Source of the DNA: Lingula anatina
Lineage: Eukaryota; Brachiopoda; Lingulata; Lingulida; Lingulidae
Assembly (NCBI RefSeq): GCF_001039355.2
Contig: NW_019775940.1
Coordinates: 24,297-88,296 of the forward strand
DNA length: 64,000 nt
Direction: 5' to 3'
Below are positions 52,768 to 64,000 of the stretch, piece after piece. The notes under the pieces were generated by a model. That model worked only from the letters and a program-made list of their open reading frames with translations. It made no database searches and was not told the DNA's origin. The position numbers and the translations under genes are program-made. Position 1 is the stretch's first letter, and each line of letters begins with the position of its first letter.

Positions 52768-55490
52768 ATGGATGACGATCATGATAGGGAACAAGAAAGG
52801 TTTTCAGATCACTGGCTGAAGAAATGGGAAGATCAATGTCTTGAAGAACTGGAAAACGAGTCCAATATGGACGACCAAATTCAGGCGGAAAGAGAGGAGT
52901 CGTCTCAAAAATTGTGGCATTCTTTTCAAAACGCTGCCACGGCTTTAGCACAGCTATATAAAGGTATTTTAATTGTTTTTAGAATTTAGTATTTTATTTT
53001 ATAATTTTGTGTGTTTTTAACGTACTAACCTTGTGTGGGCGTTGGTTGGGAATTACAAATCATGTCGTAACCTGTATTTATAAAGAAAGTAGATCGTCTT
53101 ACATTAGGTAAATTGAGACAAAAGTCATTATTATGTAACGTTTTTAAAAAATTAGTGTATGTTTACACAGCCGTTTTGTATTCTATTTGTGTTTAAGAAA
53201 TGTTACGACTTTTGACCGAGTCTTTGTTTATACTGAACTCTCCCAAGTGAACATTTGAAATGGACCAAGAAAATAATTATGGTCGAACCATAGTTATTTT
53301 CTTGGCAAATGCCCAAGTAACATTTAAAAGGATATTCATTTTTCTTACTGGAATGGTGAGAGATAAATTGAAAGCCTGCAGATATTATGATATGTAGTTT
53401 GGTGACCTTTTTATAATAAAATATATAGTACATTATTATTATTTTTATTAGTAAGTAGATGTGGCGTTGTTTTGTTCCTAATCTTTGAGTTGTCTGCCAT
53501 TGTTGACCACTCAGGAAGATATTGGAAGTGGCTCTTCTTTGACAATATCAGATGGCATAAACAAATCATACCATTGCTATTAACTTGGTCATCCTTTTCC
53601 TCAGTTGGATCGTTTTTTCAAGTTCAGTATCAAGAATTTAAGACTAAATAAAGAACACCAGTTGATATTCTAAGAAAATGTAATGTATAATGCGGTTGAT
53701 TCAGAAAATTGAAACCTTGGTTCCAGTTGGTTCTAGTTAACACCTTTGATTCCAGTAATTACTGTGGACCCTTTGTTAGATATATGAAATAAAATTGTAT
53801 GTTTCATCTAGATTTTATTTATGATTTTTTTTAGATTCTATTTTAAACAGCTCAATTTTTATGTTTTTTTTATTCTTAAATTGAATTTCAGAAAAAAAAT
53901 CTTATCATTATTTTCCACAGGTATCTCTCATAGTGTTGGATTTATTTATCATATGAATGATTTGCTACTTAACATTTTAGATCGCAGTCATGGGTTTTCT
54001 ATGTGGATGCCTTTCCAGAATGCAGCAGGTTCTGTGACTGTCTTATATAAGGGTATGTTTGATAATGTACAGCAGAGAAGAATAAAGATCACCAATTACA
54101 GTTTATTTTTATTTTATTGTTGCCAGCTTTAGTTGAAATTGAATACAAAAAACTTGTACTTTTCAACTTTGACACTCTTGACTTCACAGATATACAAGAT
54201 AAAATATGCTGTTATTGAAACAATAAGTCAAGCATACAAGTATCAACAATTGACCCATTTTGGTTGTCCATTTTTACAACTTGTTCTAGTTAAAGAAAGT
54301 AGATGTTAAAATTTGTTATTTATTGAAAGAAAAACTCTGTTGTTTTGCCCATAATACATTTTAGACATTTTTTCAGTACTTCGTTTTAGCCAAAGGGCAC
54401 ATTTTTTAAGTATAGTATATGCTATCATTTTGCTCATTCACTAAACTGCAAACTTAATTTTCCAGAGAGTGCAGATAACATGAAAAGGTGGTTTGACTTA
54501 GGCATTCAATGTGGACAGCAGAGGAAAACTAGAGACATTGTAGCTTGGGCAAAGAAACGTAGACGCCACATAAGAAGAGAGGACTTAATAGCATTTCTAT
54601 CCGGTAAAAATCCTCCACCTAGACATAGGCCTTCCCCAACACGATCACGAGGCACATCACACATGAATTTCACAGAGTGCCCCCCAGCAGTGATACCTCC
54701 TGCAGAGCCAGAGCCTGATCTACAGACATTCAGAGAGGCACTTGCTCTCCAAGGTGAGCAGTTCTGGTTGCAGTGTAAAATAAAATGGTTGAAAGCACCA
54801 TTGAATAAGGTCTGGTATTAAATGAATAGTTGAGCTCGGTGTTAAATGACATGGTTAGGCATGGGGTGTAATGAGATGTTAGGACATTGAGATTTGTAAC
54901 GGTTTTGAAACTCTTGACCGTTTACAATATGGATTTGTGGCTGTTGTGTCCTTTGTCCTGAAATCTCTGGGACAATACATGACAGCTGATTCAACAGTAC
55001 AACATTAAAAATATCTAGGAAAATGAAATATTTAAGGTCACTTTGCAAAAAAAAAATTTTTTAAGTACTATTAGTGACGCACATATTTTGTGACACAAAT
55101 GCATAATTATGACCTGCCCCGTTATGTTCTCTGCTGTATATTATAGTAGAGGTGTGCATCACTAATAAGACTTTTTTTTTTTTCATGACCCTTTTAACAC
55201 CGTGTCTGGCAGTAGCAGACTTAGACATAAAAATGACTGCAATATATACAGTGAATAAAAATAACAATGTATCTTTCACATTTTTTTCAGGTTTAAATGG
55301 TGCAATGTCAAATGTGAACATGGGTTACATGCCACACAGCCAAGGGTCCCCAGTAAGAAATAGAAGCAGTATGGAAGAACTGAATATATTTATTTTGGAT
55401 GAGCTATCTCGTCACAATGACAGAAAGCGGACAAGTTCTGGGGATGTGATCATGGACTCACCTACACGTAAACGCAGTAGACTTTTGTAG
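52768..55490 (+). CDS. HAPSTR1: HAPSTR1 (C16orf72) homologue, 4 exons, 251 aa
   Basis: Exons 52768-52963, 53981-54052, 54466-54753 and 55291-55490 total 756 nt, exactly 252 codons with the stop. The protein follows human C16orf72 throughout: HWLKKWEDQCLEE, QKLWHSFQNAATALAQLYK, WMPFQNAAGSVTVLYK, then GIQCGQQRKTRDIVAWAKKR, RREDLIAFLSGK and the end RKRTSSGDVIMDSPTRKRSR. The terminal basic motif matches a nuclear localisation-like sequence. In human cells HAPSTR1 partners the E3 ligase HUWE1 in stress responses; conservation of the whole protein suggests the same here. The two FQNAA..LYK units are an internal repeat. An alternative acceptor at 53921 would add 20 residues in frame. AATAAA at 56109-56114 followed by a G/T-rich tract is a likely polyadenylation signal. 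Confidence 0.95.
53265..53305. repeat. 19-bp hairpin with 3-nt loop in HAPSTR1 intron 1
   Basis: CCAAGAAAATAATTATGGT at 53265-53283 pairs with 53287-53305 with a single G-T type mismatch. Outside the stem the flanks (CCCAAGT..AACATTT) recur as a direct repeat on both sides. Confidence 0.85.
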
Positions 55491-58400
55491 GGAAAAAGAC
55501 TTGCATACGATATTTGGGAACATGTTAAAAGAAACCTATTTATGTCCAAAATTAAACATGTTATGCTTCAGTTTGTGAATTCTTCGAGTACATTCTTCAT
55601 TGTGAAGCTTGATAACAACTGCCTTTGTATGGGTAATGTTTTATGGAACTGCAAAATTATACCACACTTCACTATTTTTCTTACTTTTCTGCTGGCTTAA
55701 GGTTATATCAGATTCTCAACAGTTTATTTCCTGAAGTAGGTCGACATGCTTATTGTTGCTGCTGGATATTGAACTGTGATTTTCTTAAACCAAAAATTAG
55801 TATAGAAGAACACCTGTTAACTAAATTTGGAATAATATGATTTAGAAATGAGTTTATAGCATATAGCTTACTTTTCTGCAAATTTTATTTATTATTTTTT
55901 TTTCTTTAGAAAATGAAACGAAAGTATTTTATTGTAGTTAAGTTAATGATTTTTAGTTAAGATTTTGGTTATCTCCAAAATTGGTTGATATTATTCAAAG
56001 GCTAACTTTTGAAGCATATTTTTGGAAGGGACTGGCACTTATGACTTTTTTTTTTCATTCCCAAAAGTTATAATTTTTCAGGAAGAAATTCAATATACCA
56101 GAGATTCTAATAAAGGATATTTAAAAACATTTGGTATCTTTATTTTAAATTTGAATTATGTGGGGGAGGGGGATCGGTAGTTCCTAAAGCTATGTTGTAA
56201 CCTGCAGAAAAAAGTCTTGGAACTGCCCCATAATAATAATAATAATAATTTCATCAAAATATCCTATCCAAATCTAAATTAGATTTCTACAGAAGCATCG
56301 TTTATGCTTTCAAACAGCACTCCTTGTCAGTTGTGTTTGCAGTGCTCCTCAATCTCACCTACCACACTGAGCACTTGGCCCTTTACATGTATCAGACTTA
56401 GGCGTATTGTTAACTTCCATCAGTTTGTATACAATTACAAAAAATTGTGCTATGTTAACTATGGCTTCACATACAATTTTTTCCAGTTCATTATCTTAGC
56501 CATTTCATTTCGATTACCCCAATTGAAAGGATCTAGAATTAACCAAGGCAATATTTTAAAGGTGGTCTAAATTGTTTACAGCTGATATGATTAATAGTGA
56601 ATATTATGTTCCAGTATATTAATGTCACATTCAAACACTATATTGCCTGACAAAAAGGCAGTTTAAACCATAAAACCTGCAGTAGCAGGTCTGAGAACCT
56701 TTTTTCATAAAGATAAGTATTTAGGCATGCCTGGGTTCCAGAGGGACATATCAACATAAAGAAAAACATCAAAATAGGAGTAATTTTTAAGTATCTTTTT
56801 AGTATGCAAATAGTACTTAAATGACACCCCAAATCTTTTAAGAGGTTAATGTCTGTCCAACTACTATTTATTTAGCATGGTTAAAACCTATTATGCTCCA
56901 AAATTAATGGGGCAAGATTCTGCAGTTTTTCTTCTAGATAGCCTGAACTGTCCCATAGGCATGTTACGATCTTTTAAGGTGAAGACATTAATGTTTTATT
57001 TTATTACTGTTTAAGCCAAGTGAAGAACAAAGTGATCTTTGAAAAATGTAATACTGTCTTAAGAAGAAGGCTTTTATGTCACGAAATTGTTAAAAAATTT
57101 CTTCCAAAAATACTTCCAGAATAGTTCCTTGAAAGTAAATAGGATTTCTGAATTAACCGTTTCATAGAAACAAACACTATCAAGTCAAATATATCCTGTG
57201 TTAAAACATGCAGGTATCAGTCAAAATGTTTTTATGCCACATTATGAGACTTTTCACCGCCCCCCCCCCCTCCCTTTCCCAGTCTGGTAGATTTATTAGT
57301 TCCATAAAATGGCTTCCAAGGCTTATGTTACAGCTTCTTGTCATAGAGGTTAAACTTAAGGGGCATATATGTCCTGTAACTTGCATGCAGGGGTATCTAT
57401 CAAAATGAACTCATAAACATCCATGTGGTTGCATAAAGTTTAAGCAGGTTTTATTTAAGAAGCAATGTTAAATACATGGTCTCTTTTTTCTGTACTTTCA
57501 AGCCTTCAATCTAGATGCTATACACAGTCTTACTTATTGGATCCTTATCAAGTTATCTAAATATTATAATCAATTCATGGCATGGAATATTCCTGGCAAG
57601 AGAGCATATTGAAAAAACAGGTATGCATAATTCATTGAATCATCAAACTTGGTAGAGAAAATCAGCAGTAGAAGCTCTAGCTATATTATACAGGATAATA
57701 ATAATAATAATAATAATAAAAGGCCCTAGCACCAGGTTAAAAAGCAAGCGATATACATATGATATGCGCTTCCAGGTAGAGGGGAAAACAATCATAGACT
57801 AGTGTGAAATGACTGGAAGCTCTGCCTGGACAAAAACGTACGTATATGTCTATATTATATATCTAAATATATATATGTTCCCCCCTCTCTAGATGGAAAG
57901 ATAAATTAACAAATTCATAAAGATAGGTTCATACGTATAAACCTAATCTAGAGATATTCAATCATCTGAAACCGAGAATCACCACCAAGGCTAAAAAATA
58001 AAATACTAAAATAAACACTAAATAAAATCATAATACAGAAATAAGTTGGCAATTATGAAAAAATCTATTGATCAGCTATATAAAACTAGCAACAAAATCA
58101 GCAGTATGTCATCAATCACACTTTTGGTCCCAAGTGGATATATATTTTCCTTTACTGTATAACTCAACATGCAACTAAACAATCACAGAGAATGATTTTA
58201 ATCAATAGTCGTACGTGAAATTCTTTCACCAAATACAAGACTACCTTTACAGCAGTGTATGATCCTATTATGAAATGTTAAATTGTGAAGTAAATTTTCC
58301 TTTTATACACCTGCATTCATTAACTGAGCACCAACATTCAGGAGGGTTAAAATACTTATTAATCAACTTAAAACAATAAAATTTCAAGACTGAAAAAGCA

Positions 58401-59200
58401 TACTATATTCTCCACTTAACTAATATATGAATTTCACGTCCATTTTAATTTAAATGTGACCTTAAATCATGTGACCAACATTTAAGTTTCTGTGGTTCTA
58501 AATGTATTAAGTACCTCTTAAGTTATTCTTTCGTAAATCCTGATTAAAGAATAATCAGAAAGCTACAACATAACAAATTTGTTAATTTTCATAATAACAA
58601 AATAAAAGAAAACTGAACACTTCAAAGCCTTTTCTTACAACACAACATTGACCTTTTTTGAAAATAAAACATGCATAATTCATCACATCCAAAACCGTAG
58701 TGCGAGCAGCTTTATGAAGTATTTTTCTTGCTCTATTCACCATTTATTATATCAATTTTAAAATGTGATCTGCAAGTGTAACAATCATTCTTCCAATATG
58801 AAGAATGTTAAACTATATATTAAAATAAATATTACATGACAGATTTAATCATGTGACCCATCATTTGTAGACTGAATTAGCACCAATTAACATGTGAAAT
58901 CTAAATATATACGTTTTCCTTACTAGGTTACCTTATCAGGTTATCAACTCACTGAAATATCTATCTTTACCTACACTAAAAGAAACCAAAATCAAAAGTT
59001 CACATTTCACTTTAAAAATATTCTTAAAATAATAATCTGCCACAAGCACAACCTACATAGAGAGTGTCTTGTTAAAATTTTGGTACATTCATGTTCAACA
59101 TCTTGTTCTCATGTGACAAAAAATCTTTACCCTCAAATGGGAAAGGCAGACTGCTTCTGCTGTGACATTAACTCTTATCATAAACCAGCACTGGTCTTAT
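55491..59200. other. Convergent 3' UTR/intergenic region of HAPSTR1 and USH1G
   Basis: HAPSTR1 probably ends shortly after AATAAA 56109-56114. The rest is A+T-rich. It holds a C-run at about 57259-57270 and an (AAT)n run at 57697-57720. Reverse-strand AATAAA candidates for USH1G include 58743-58748. No coding gene or RNA gene recognised. Confidence 0.55.
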
Positions 59201-60503
59201 CTACAAGTGTGTATCTTCAAGGAACCCTGGTTCGCCAAGGACGAGTTTGCGCTTCTCAACAGCTTCAAGTATTTTGCGACGGGGTCCAAGTGGCACATTC
59301 AAATCTCTTAAATCTGAATCAGTCAGCAACATTAATGCTTCCAAATCCACCTTCTCTCTGTTAAACTGGGGGATAAACTCCATAAGTCCATGGGACGCTA
59401 AAAATAACTCGAGTGGCGTACACTGCTCATCATCTTCATCCAGATAAGCATCATCTTCCTGCCATTCTGTACCTTTATGATCTTTGGACGTAAGGCTGCT
59501 GGCAGTGCCTATGCTGTCCGTGTAGCTACCTTCTCTTTGTTTTCCATTTCCATTGGCAATTTGATCGATCAACTCATTGTCGTCAAAACCATCGTCATCG
59601 TCTTCTCCCTGGTGTTCTGGAGGAAGCGACATGGCAGCACGGTTCAAAAATGCCATGTTGCCAAACCCAGGCCTATCAAAAACTCCAAAAGCATTGCTTT
59701 TATTTAGGGAGTCTGCACTATCTACCCCTGAGTCAGCGTTCCCTTCTCTCCCCTTCTTGCCTTCTAAACTTATGTTATCGAACAATTCATCAAGCCGCTT
59801 TCTATTTGGGCTTGTCATTTGGTTGGTCATATTTACATCTTCCTCAGGTTGTCCATCTGTTTTAGTGTACATGATTTCAGAGTCATGAACATAGCCACCT
59901 GTGAGTGACTGACTGGTTCTACGTCCATCTGCCTGCATTCCTCCTATTTTAAAGTTGCCATTGCGCATGCCTTTCTTAGCTTCAATTTTACGAGATGCCC
60001 CACCGTGAGCACTGTAGCCAACTGTTCCGCCCCGGTTGTTTTCTGTATTGGCAGGTTCTGATCCTTTGTTCAGCTCCTCTTGCACTTTACTTCCTTTAAG
60101 TCTTAGAGTCAGCGTCTTGAAAAATGACCTTTTCTGAGCAGGTTCTGGATTTTCTTCAGCATACATTCTTCGTTCTTCTTTTTCTGCCCTTTTTTGTGCC
60201 TTGAATTGCAGTTTTTCATATCTCTTAAATCTTTCATCTGCCTCCAGGACTGCCTTTTCTTTCATCTTTTTCACAAACTTTGGGTTTGTTGCCGACTGCT
60301 TGGCTACAACTCCGTCTAGAAAGCGGACAACATCCATGTGGTTCTTCATGGAGGCCAAGTCCAGAGAGGAGTGATGGTCATTGTCCAGAGCCCAAATGTT
60401 GACCCCAAAATTGACCAGGTATGTGACACAGTGGAGGTGACCATTGAAGGACGCATGGTGCAGGGCTGTGTTCCCCAACAAGTCACATTTGTCTGCATCA
60501 CCT
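59201..60503 (-). CDS. USH1G: USH1G/ANKS4B (SANS) homologue, large 3' coding exon, 5' exons missing
   Basis: The exon starts after acceptor TTATTACAG at 60503 and runs 433 residues to a stop at 59203-59201. It opens within an ankyrin repeat (GDADKCDLLGNTALHHASFN, then GHLHCVTYLVNFGVNIW) that matches vertebrate SANS at GGDPDKCDIWGNT. A basic charged central region follows (MKEKAVLEADERFKRYEKLQ), then a long polar linker. The SAM domain begins at TPLELFLASHGLMEF and includes VDLEALMLLTDSDLRDLNVP. The last residues DTHL are a PDZ-binding end like human DTEL. Known role: scaffold of the harmonin/myosin VII complex in stereocilia or microvilli. Vertebrates have two paralogues, so this is probably the single pre-duplication gene. 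Its N-terminal ankyrin exon was not found up to 64000, so the intron is at least 3.5 kb. Confidence 0.93.
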
Positions 60504-62022
60504 CTGTAATAACAGAAAAATAAAGATATCAGACTGCATACCTCCACTGAATTACCATTTTTATATAATACAAATGTAAACAAAAGTACATGCTGGCCAT
60601 GAATGGCCTGAAATATTCAAGGGTGATTTTCAGGACGAAAATTAAAAATCAAATTCTAGTTCCTAAATTTTGTAATAGTTCAATGATATAAAGTAAATAT
60701 TGGCAAAAAAGATAAGGATGCCTTTCTTTTATTAAAATGGCTAGAGCATTTTATTTTGAACACTAGACTACCACTAATGTACCCAAGGTAAAGAAGATGA
60801 AAAATATTATGTACTAGTACTAGAATTTTAGAACATTTTTTTTGTCTTAAGTCCATTTGTTAAAAGAGACCCCAAAGGCATATGCTCTTAACAGCATATT
60901 GAAATAAAATATTAGGTTAAGTGCCAAAATTCAGTGGCAATATATAATAAAGTTACAGTGTGTATGCCAGTTTAAGGTTTACCCTCCTGCCATTTATATC
61001 ATACTTTTCAAAATGTATGATCAAAACATTGCAAAGGAGTTAAATCATCTAACAGGTAAACAGACAAATCTGCTTAAAATGTTTAATGTGCACAAATATT
61101 GTAATTGCCTTTACATCAAAATCATACAACAGTGAAGCATGTTTGCTCTCCATTCTGATCCACATAGGTCAAACGTCCTCTTAAGAAACTGTCACAATGC
61201 AAACTGTGGAAATATTTACTCACAATCATCACTTCAAGAAAAACAATATATATAGCTACCATATATCAACCATTTTTCTGGTTCAGCCAGTGCTTTGAAT
61301 GGGAAGACTTAAAATGGAATGCTATTTGATGGTGTGTTATTCAGGGTGGGGCAAGGCATTTTGTATTTACCAGGCTACACTATCTTGTGTAAATACAGCT
61401 ACATTACACCCAGGGCAAACAGGAATCGACCACCAAAAAATACTGTTAGCATTCTTGAGACTCTTTTTACACATGCTATGCACCTTCATGTTTAGTATTT
61501 CAACCACAAAATGCCTAACTTTGTGGATTTTTTCATACACAAAATATCTTCTTTTATATGTATTTTGCCAACATAATATTTTCCTTCACAGATTTTATTA
61601 TCTTGCAAGCGCCTTCTTTTATAGATTTTTTTGCGCATAAAATGTCTTCATTTACTGGCTACATAGTACATTTGTCAGCTTATCAAAAAATACCACTGAG
61701 AATGTTTTATGGGGGTTTTAAGTGCAGCTACCTAGATACATGCATATAAATTAGATTGCCACACGCCTGATAAGTAAAAGTTCATGTGTGTGTCTTATAT
61801 CAGTTAATGTTGTCACAGATCTATGTCATATGGACTACAGTGAGTCAAATGCACCCTCCCATCTATGACACCTGCATAATGTGTCCAAGATCACAATCTG
61901 TCTCCGCATTATGACACTAAACCACATGTGAAACACTAAAATTGTAAACATAAAATGATCAATTACAATGAACAAGTATACACAAATTAAAAGTTTACAG
62001 CAGAAAACAGTCATGTTATAAG

Positions 62023-62056
62023 GTGTGTGTGTGTGTGTGTGTATGTGTATATATAT

Positions 62057-62089
<33 letters not shown>
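62023..62089. repeat. Compound (GT)n-(TA)n-(GA)n microsatellite
   Basis: GT, then TA, then GA units in succession. Confidence 0.95.
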
Positions 62090-62889
62090 AACTCAGTCGG
62101 ACTCAGGTATCATAATTTTTTTCAGTTAAATAGTTACTTGCTTCATTCATCTATTAATTTTTTATTTGGCGGTAGAGATAGACAAGACCAGGATGAAGTA
62201 AAAGAAATGAAATTTTTGTTCATTTTTCACTCCCAACATGCCAGACACAAGCATTTTACTTCTATGTTACCAAGACAATGACATGTATTCTGGCCTAACA
62301 TGTATCCATAATCGTTATCACTACAGCCGAGTGTCAAGTTTACCACACAGCAATAATCACACTGGCATGTTTTTCATCATCTTAATTCTTAGAACCAAAC
62401 ATCTCCATATTTCTCCATGTTTAAGCTACAGGTATTTCATAACATATCAATAACCATTATTATTTCACAGACTGACTTTCTACATATATAAACTTCCTTT
62501 TTATAAATAACTGCATATATAAATATCACCTTAAAGATGTACACTCATAGTAAAATAAACCTTATCCTATTTATATTCAAGATATCTTTAGCAGAAAAAT
62601 TAATTTCATTGTGTCTTGTCAACAATGAAGTCATTATTGCTATCATTCACTAATCACTAACAGCTGATTAACTCAACAGGCTACGCACTTTAGTTTTACA
62701 AATGACAGCTCATTCCATTTGCAGAGGGCAAGTGGTGCCGTAGCTGATTTGATATCATGTTAATAGCACTTGACAATATGCTGGGGGCTTTCCCAGGTGT
62801 TAAGTTGGTGAAGGAGAGGAGACAATAACTGGGTTCCCATAAGCCTATCGTACTAGCAGGATCTATCTAACTCCAAGGGGATTCTCCCT

Positions 62890-62988
62890 AAATTGCATTC
62901 AGTTTAGGCGGCTTAAATGTCTGTCAAGACCACTGAAGCTGCTAGGGGGATAATTAAGTTTCGTGCATGATTTAACTGAATGCAATTT
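62890..62988. repeat. Inverted repeat, about 17-bp arms
   Basis: AAATTGCATTCAGTTTA at 62890-62906 and its near reverse complement at 62971-62988 flank about 65 bp. It could be a small foldback element. Confidence 0.7.
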
Positions 62989-63678
62989 GGCAAGTATCAA
63001 GTATTTTTCAAAAATATCTTCCAAGCATAAGGCACAAATTTTCAATATGCTGTCAACAAACCACTAGTGGTTTTTTAGTGAATGACTAGAATATCAAACT
63101 GCATTACCATAAGGATAAACTGTATTATCTGATAGCTATCACAGATGATAAATTGCTATTTATAGATTTACAACACTCATATTATGCCCACCCATAATCC
63201 ACCTGTAGACAGATTTCCTTATTTTGATATAGTATATTGTACAATAGTAACTTTAAAAGACAAGGGGATCAATTTTGTATAAAAAACAGTGATTAATAAG
63301 GATTAGATAACCTTTAAGTAAACATTAAGATACCTAAACTTCATTAGATATAGCCAAAAACACCATAACTTGACATCTCACAAAATAGCATGACAGGGAA
63401 ATAGCCGTCACCCAAGAATTCTATTATGGGGGAAAAAAGCATACATTTATATATACAACAAGACTTTTAGTAGTGTTTAAATGCATAAAGAATGTGAAAT
63501 TCATATCTATAGTACATCAAGGGAAAAACATGGCAATTATCTCTTTAATGGAGTATATTGCATCAATGGGGAATACCAGCCCGCTTGGCGCCAGGTGTCG
63601 CTAGTGTGAATTCAGTCCTTCCTAGGTCGCCATGTTGGATATTGTATACGTTGGACTGTGGTACTGGCCTTAATAAAC

Positions 63679-63765
63679 ATGCCTCAGTATTGTTGTGTAC
63701 CTGAATGTCAAAGTCGGCAAGGTGGGCATAATTTTCTTGAGGATTCAGGGCTTCGTTTGAAGTGA
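63679..63765 (+). pseudogene. THAP-like N-terminal fragment ended by a stop at the conserved Trp position
   Basis: ATG at 63679 opens MPQYCCVPECQSRQGGHNF, in which the two Cys (C-x4-C or C-x3-C) and the start-proximal position fit the first half of a THAP zinc finger. The frame continues GLRLK then TGA, where THAP domains normally have a Trp (LRLKW-type). No downstream C-x2-H half is recognisable up to 64000. It may be a degraded THAP gene or transposase remnant, or the stop could be a sequence error. It runs on the opposite strand to USH1G. Confidence 0.5.
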
Positions 63766-64000
63766 AGGGTTGCCCATGTCAACACACCTTCCATGTTAAA
63801 GGGTCAGTTACAACTTGACCCAGGAACAGTAATTAGGCCCCTAAAGATAGACGAGTTGCCTCAAAAAGAATACACGTAAAAAGGTTAATTGATCTTGGCA
63901 AAACTTATAAAGTTTTGGAAAGAGAGCTCCATAGCAAGAAAGTGCCCCTAGGAAGTATGATTTATCAAAGTGCGTTTTCTTATGTCCGTAATTTCAGAAG

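Larger units (their letters stand above)
60504..63678 (-). other. USH1G intron/intergenic sequence
   Basis: No exon for the SANS N-terminus was found on the minus strand. Contents are A+T-rich unique sequence, a compound microsatellite at 62023-62089 and an inverted repeat at 62890-62988. Confidence 0.5.

Noticed and set aside
59247-59888. Plus-strand open frames over 59.2-59.9 kb
   Set aside because: They are antisense to the USH1G exon, which has clear SAM and ankyrin homology.

Overview
This is a eukaryotic nuclear window: about two thirds A+T, multi-exon genes with GT-AG introns, and intron and intergenic microsatellites. Protein content points to a bilaterian invertebrate. A lophotrochozoan, perhaps a mollusc, is my best guess, but nothing in the sequence proves it.

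Layout. (1) Complement <1-4433: a CCDC57-type coiled-coil gene, 10 coding exons visible, 3' end outside the window. (2) 5374-9784 (+): an unnamed leucine-rich-repeat protein of 696 aa, head-to-head with CCDC57. (3) Complement 12433-34502: BAIAP2/IRSp53 (I-BAR, SH3, proline-rich, WH2-like tail), 16 coding exons, 775 aa. Its middle is disturbed by a 2.9-kb near-duplicate flanking a single N at 26864. (4) Complement 36395-52186: USP7/HAUSP, 33 coding exons, 1097 aa, with catalytic Cys, His and Asp intact. (5) 52768-55490 (+): HAPSTR1 (C16orf72), 4 coding exons, 251 aa, head-to-head with USP7. (6) Complement 59201->60503: the large last exon of USH1G/ANKS4B (SANS), with its 5' exons outside or unseen. 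(7) 63679-63765: a broken THAP-like N-terminus. Between these lie introns, UTRs, simple repeats and a few foldback elements.

I rebuilt each gene by walking splice sites. For the three complete multi-exon genes with known relatives and for the LRR gene, the coding exons sum to a multiple of three with one terminal stop. That supports the exon boundaries.

There is no operon-like logic or new defence or metabolic system here. The most interesting points are: the USP7-HAPSTR1 divergent pair, also neighbours in human 16p13.2; all five named genes mapping to human 16p13-p12 or 17q25, which look like two ohnologous descendants of one ancestral block; an apparent false haplotype duplication in the assembly, explained by a heterozygous MITE insertion; a complete 257-bp foldback MITE; a GC-AG intron; and a perfect DR1 nuclear-receptor element upstream of BAIAP2.
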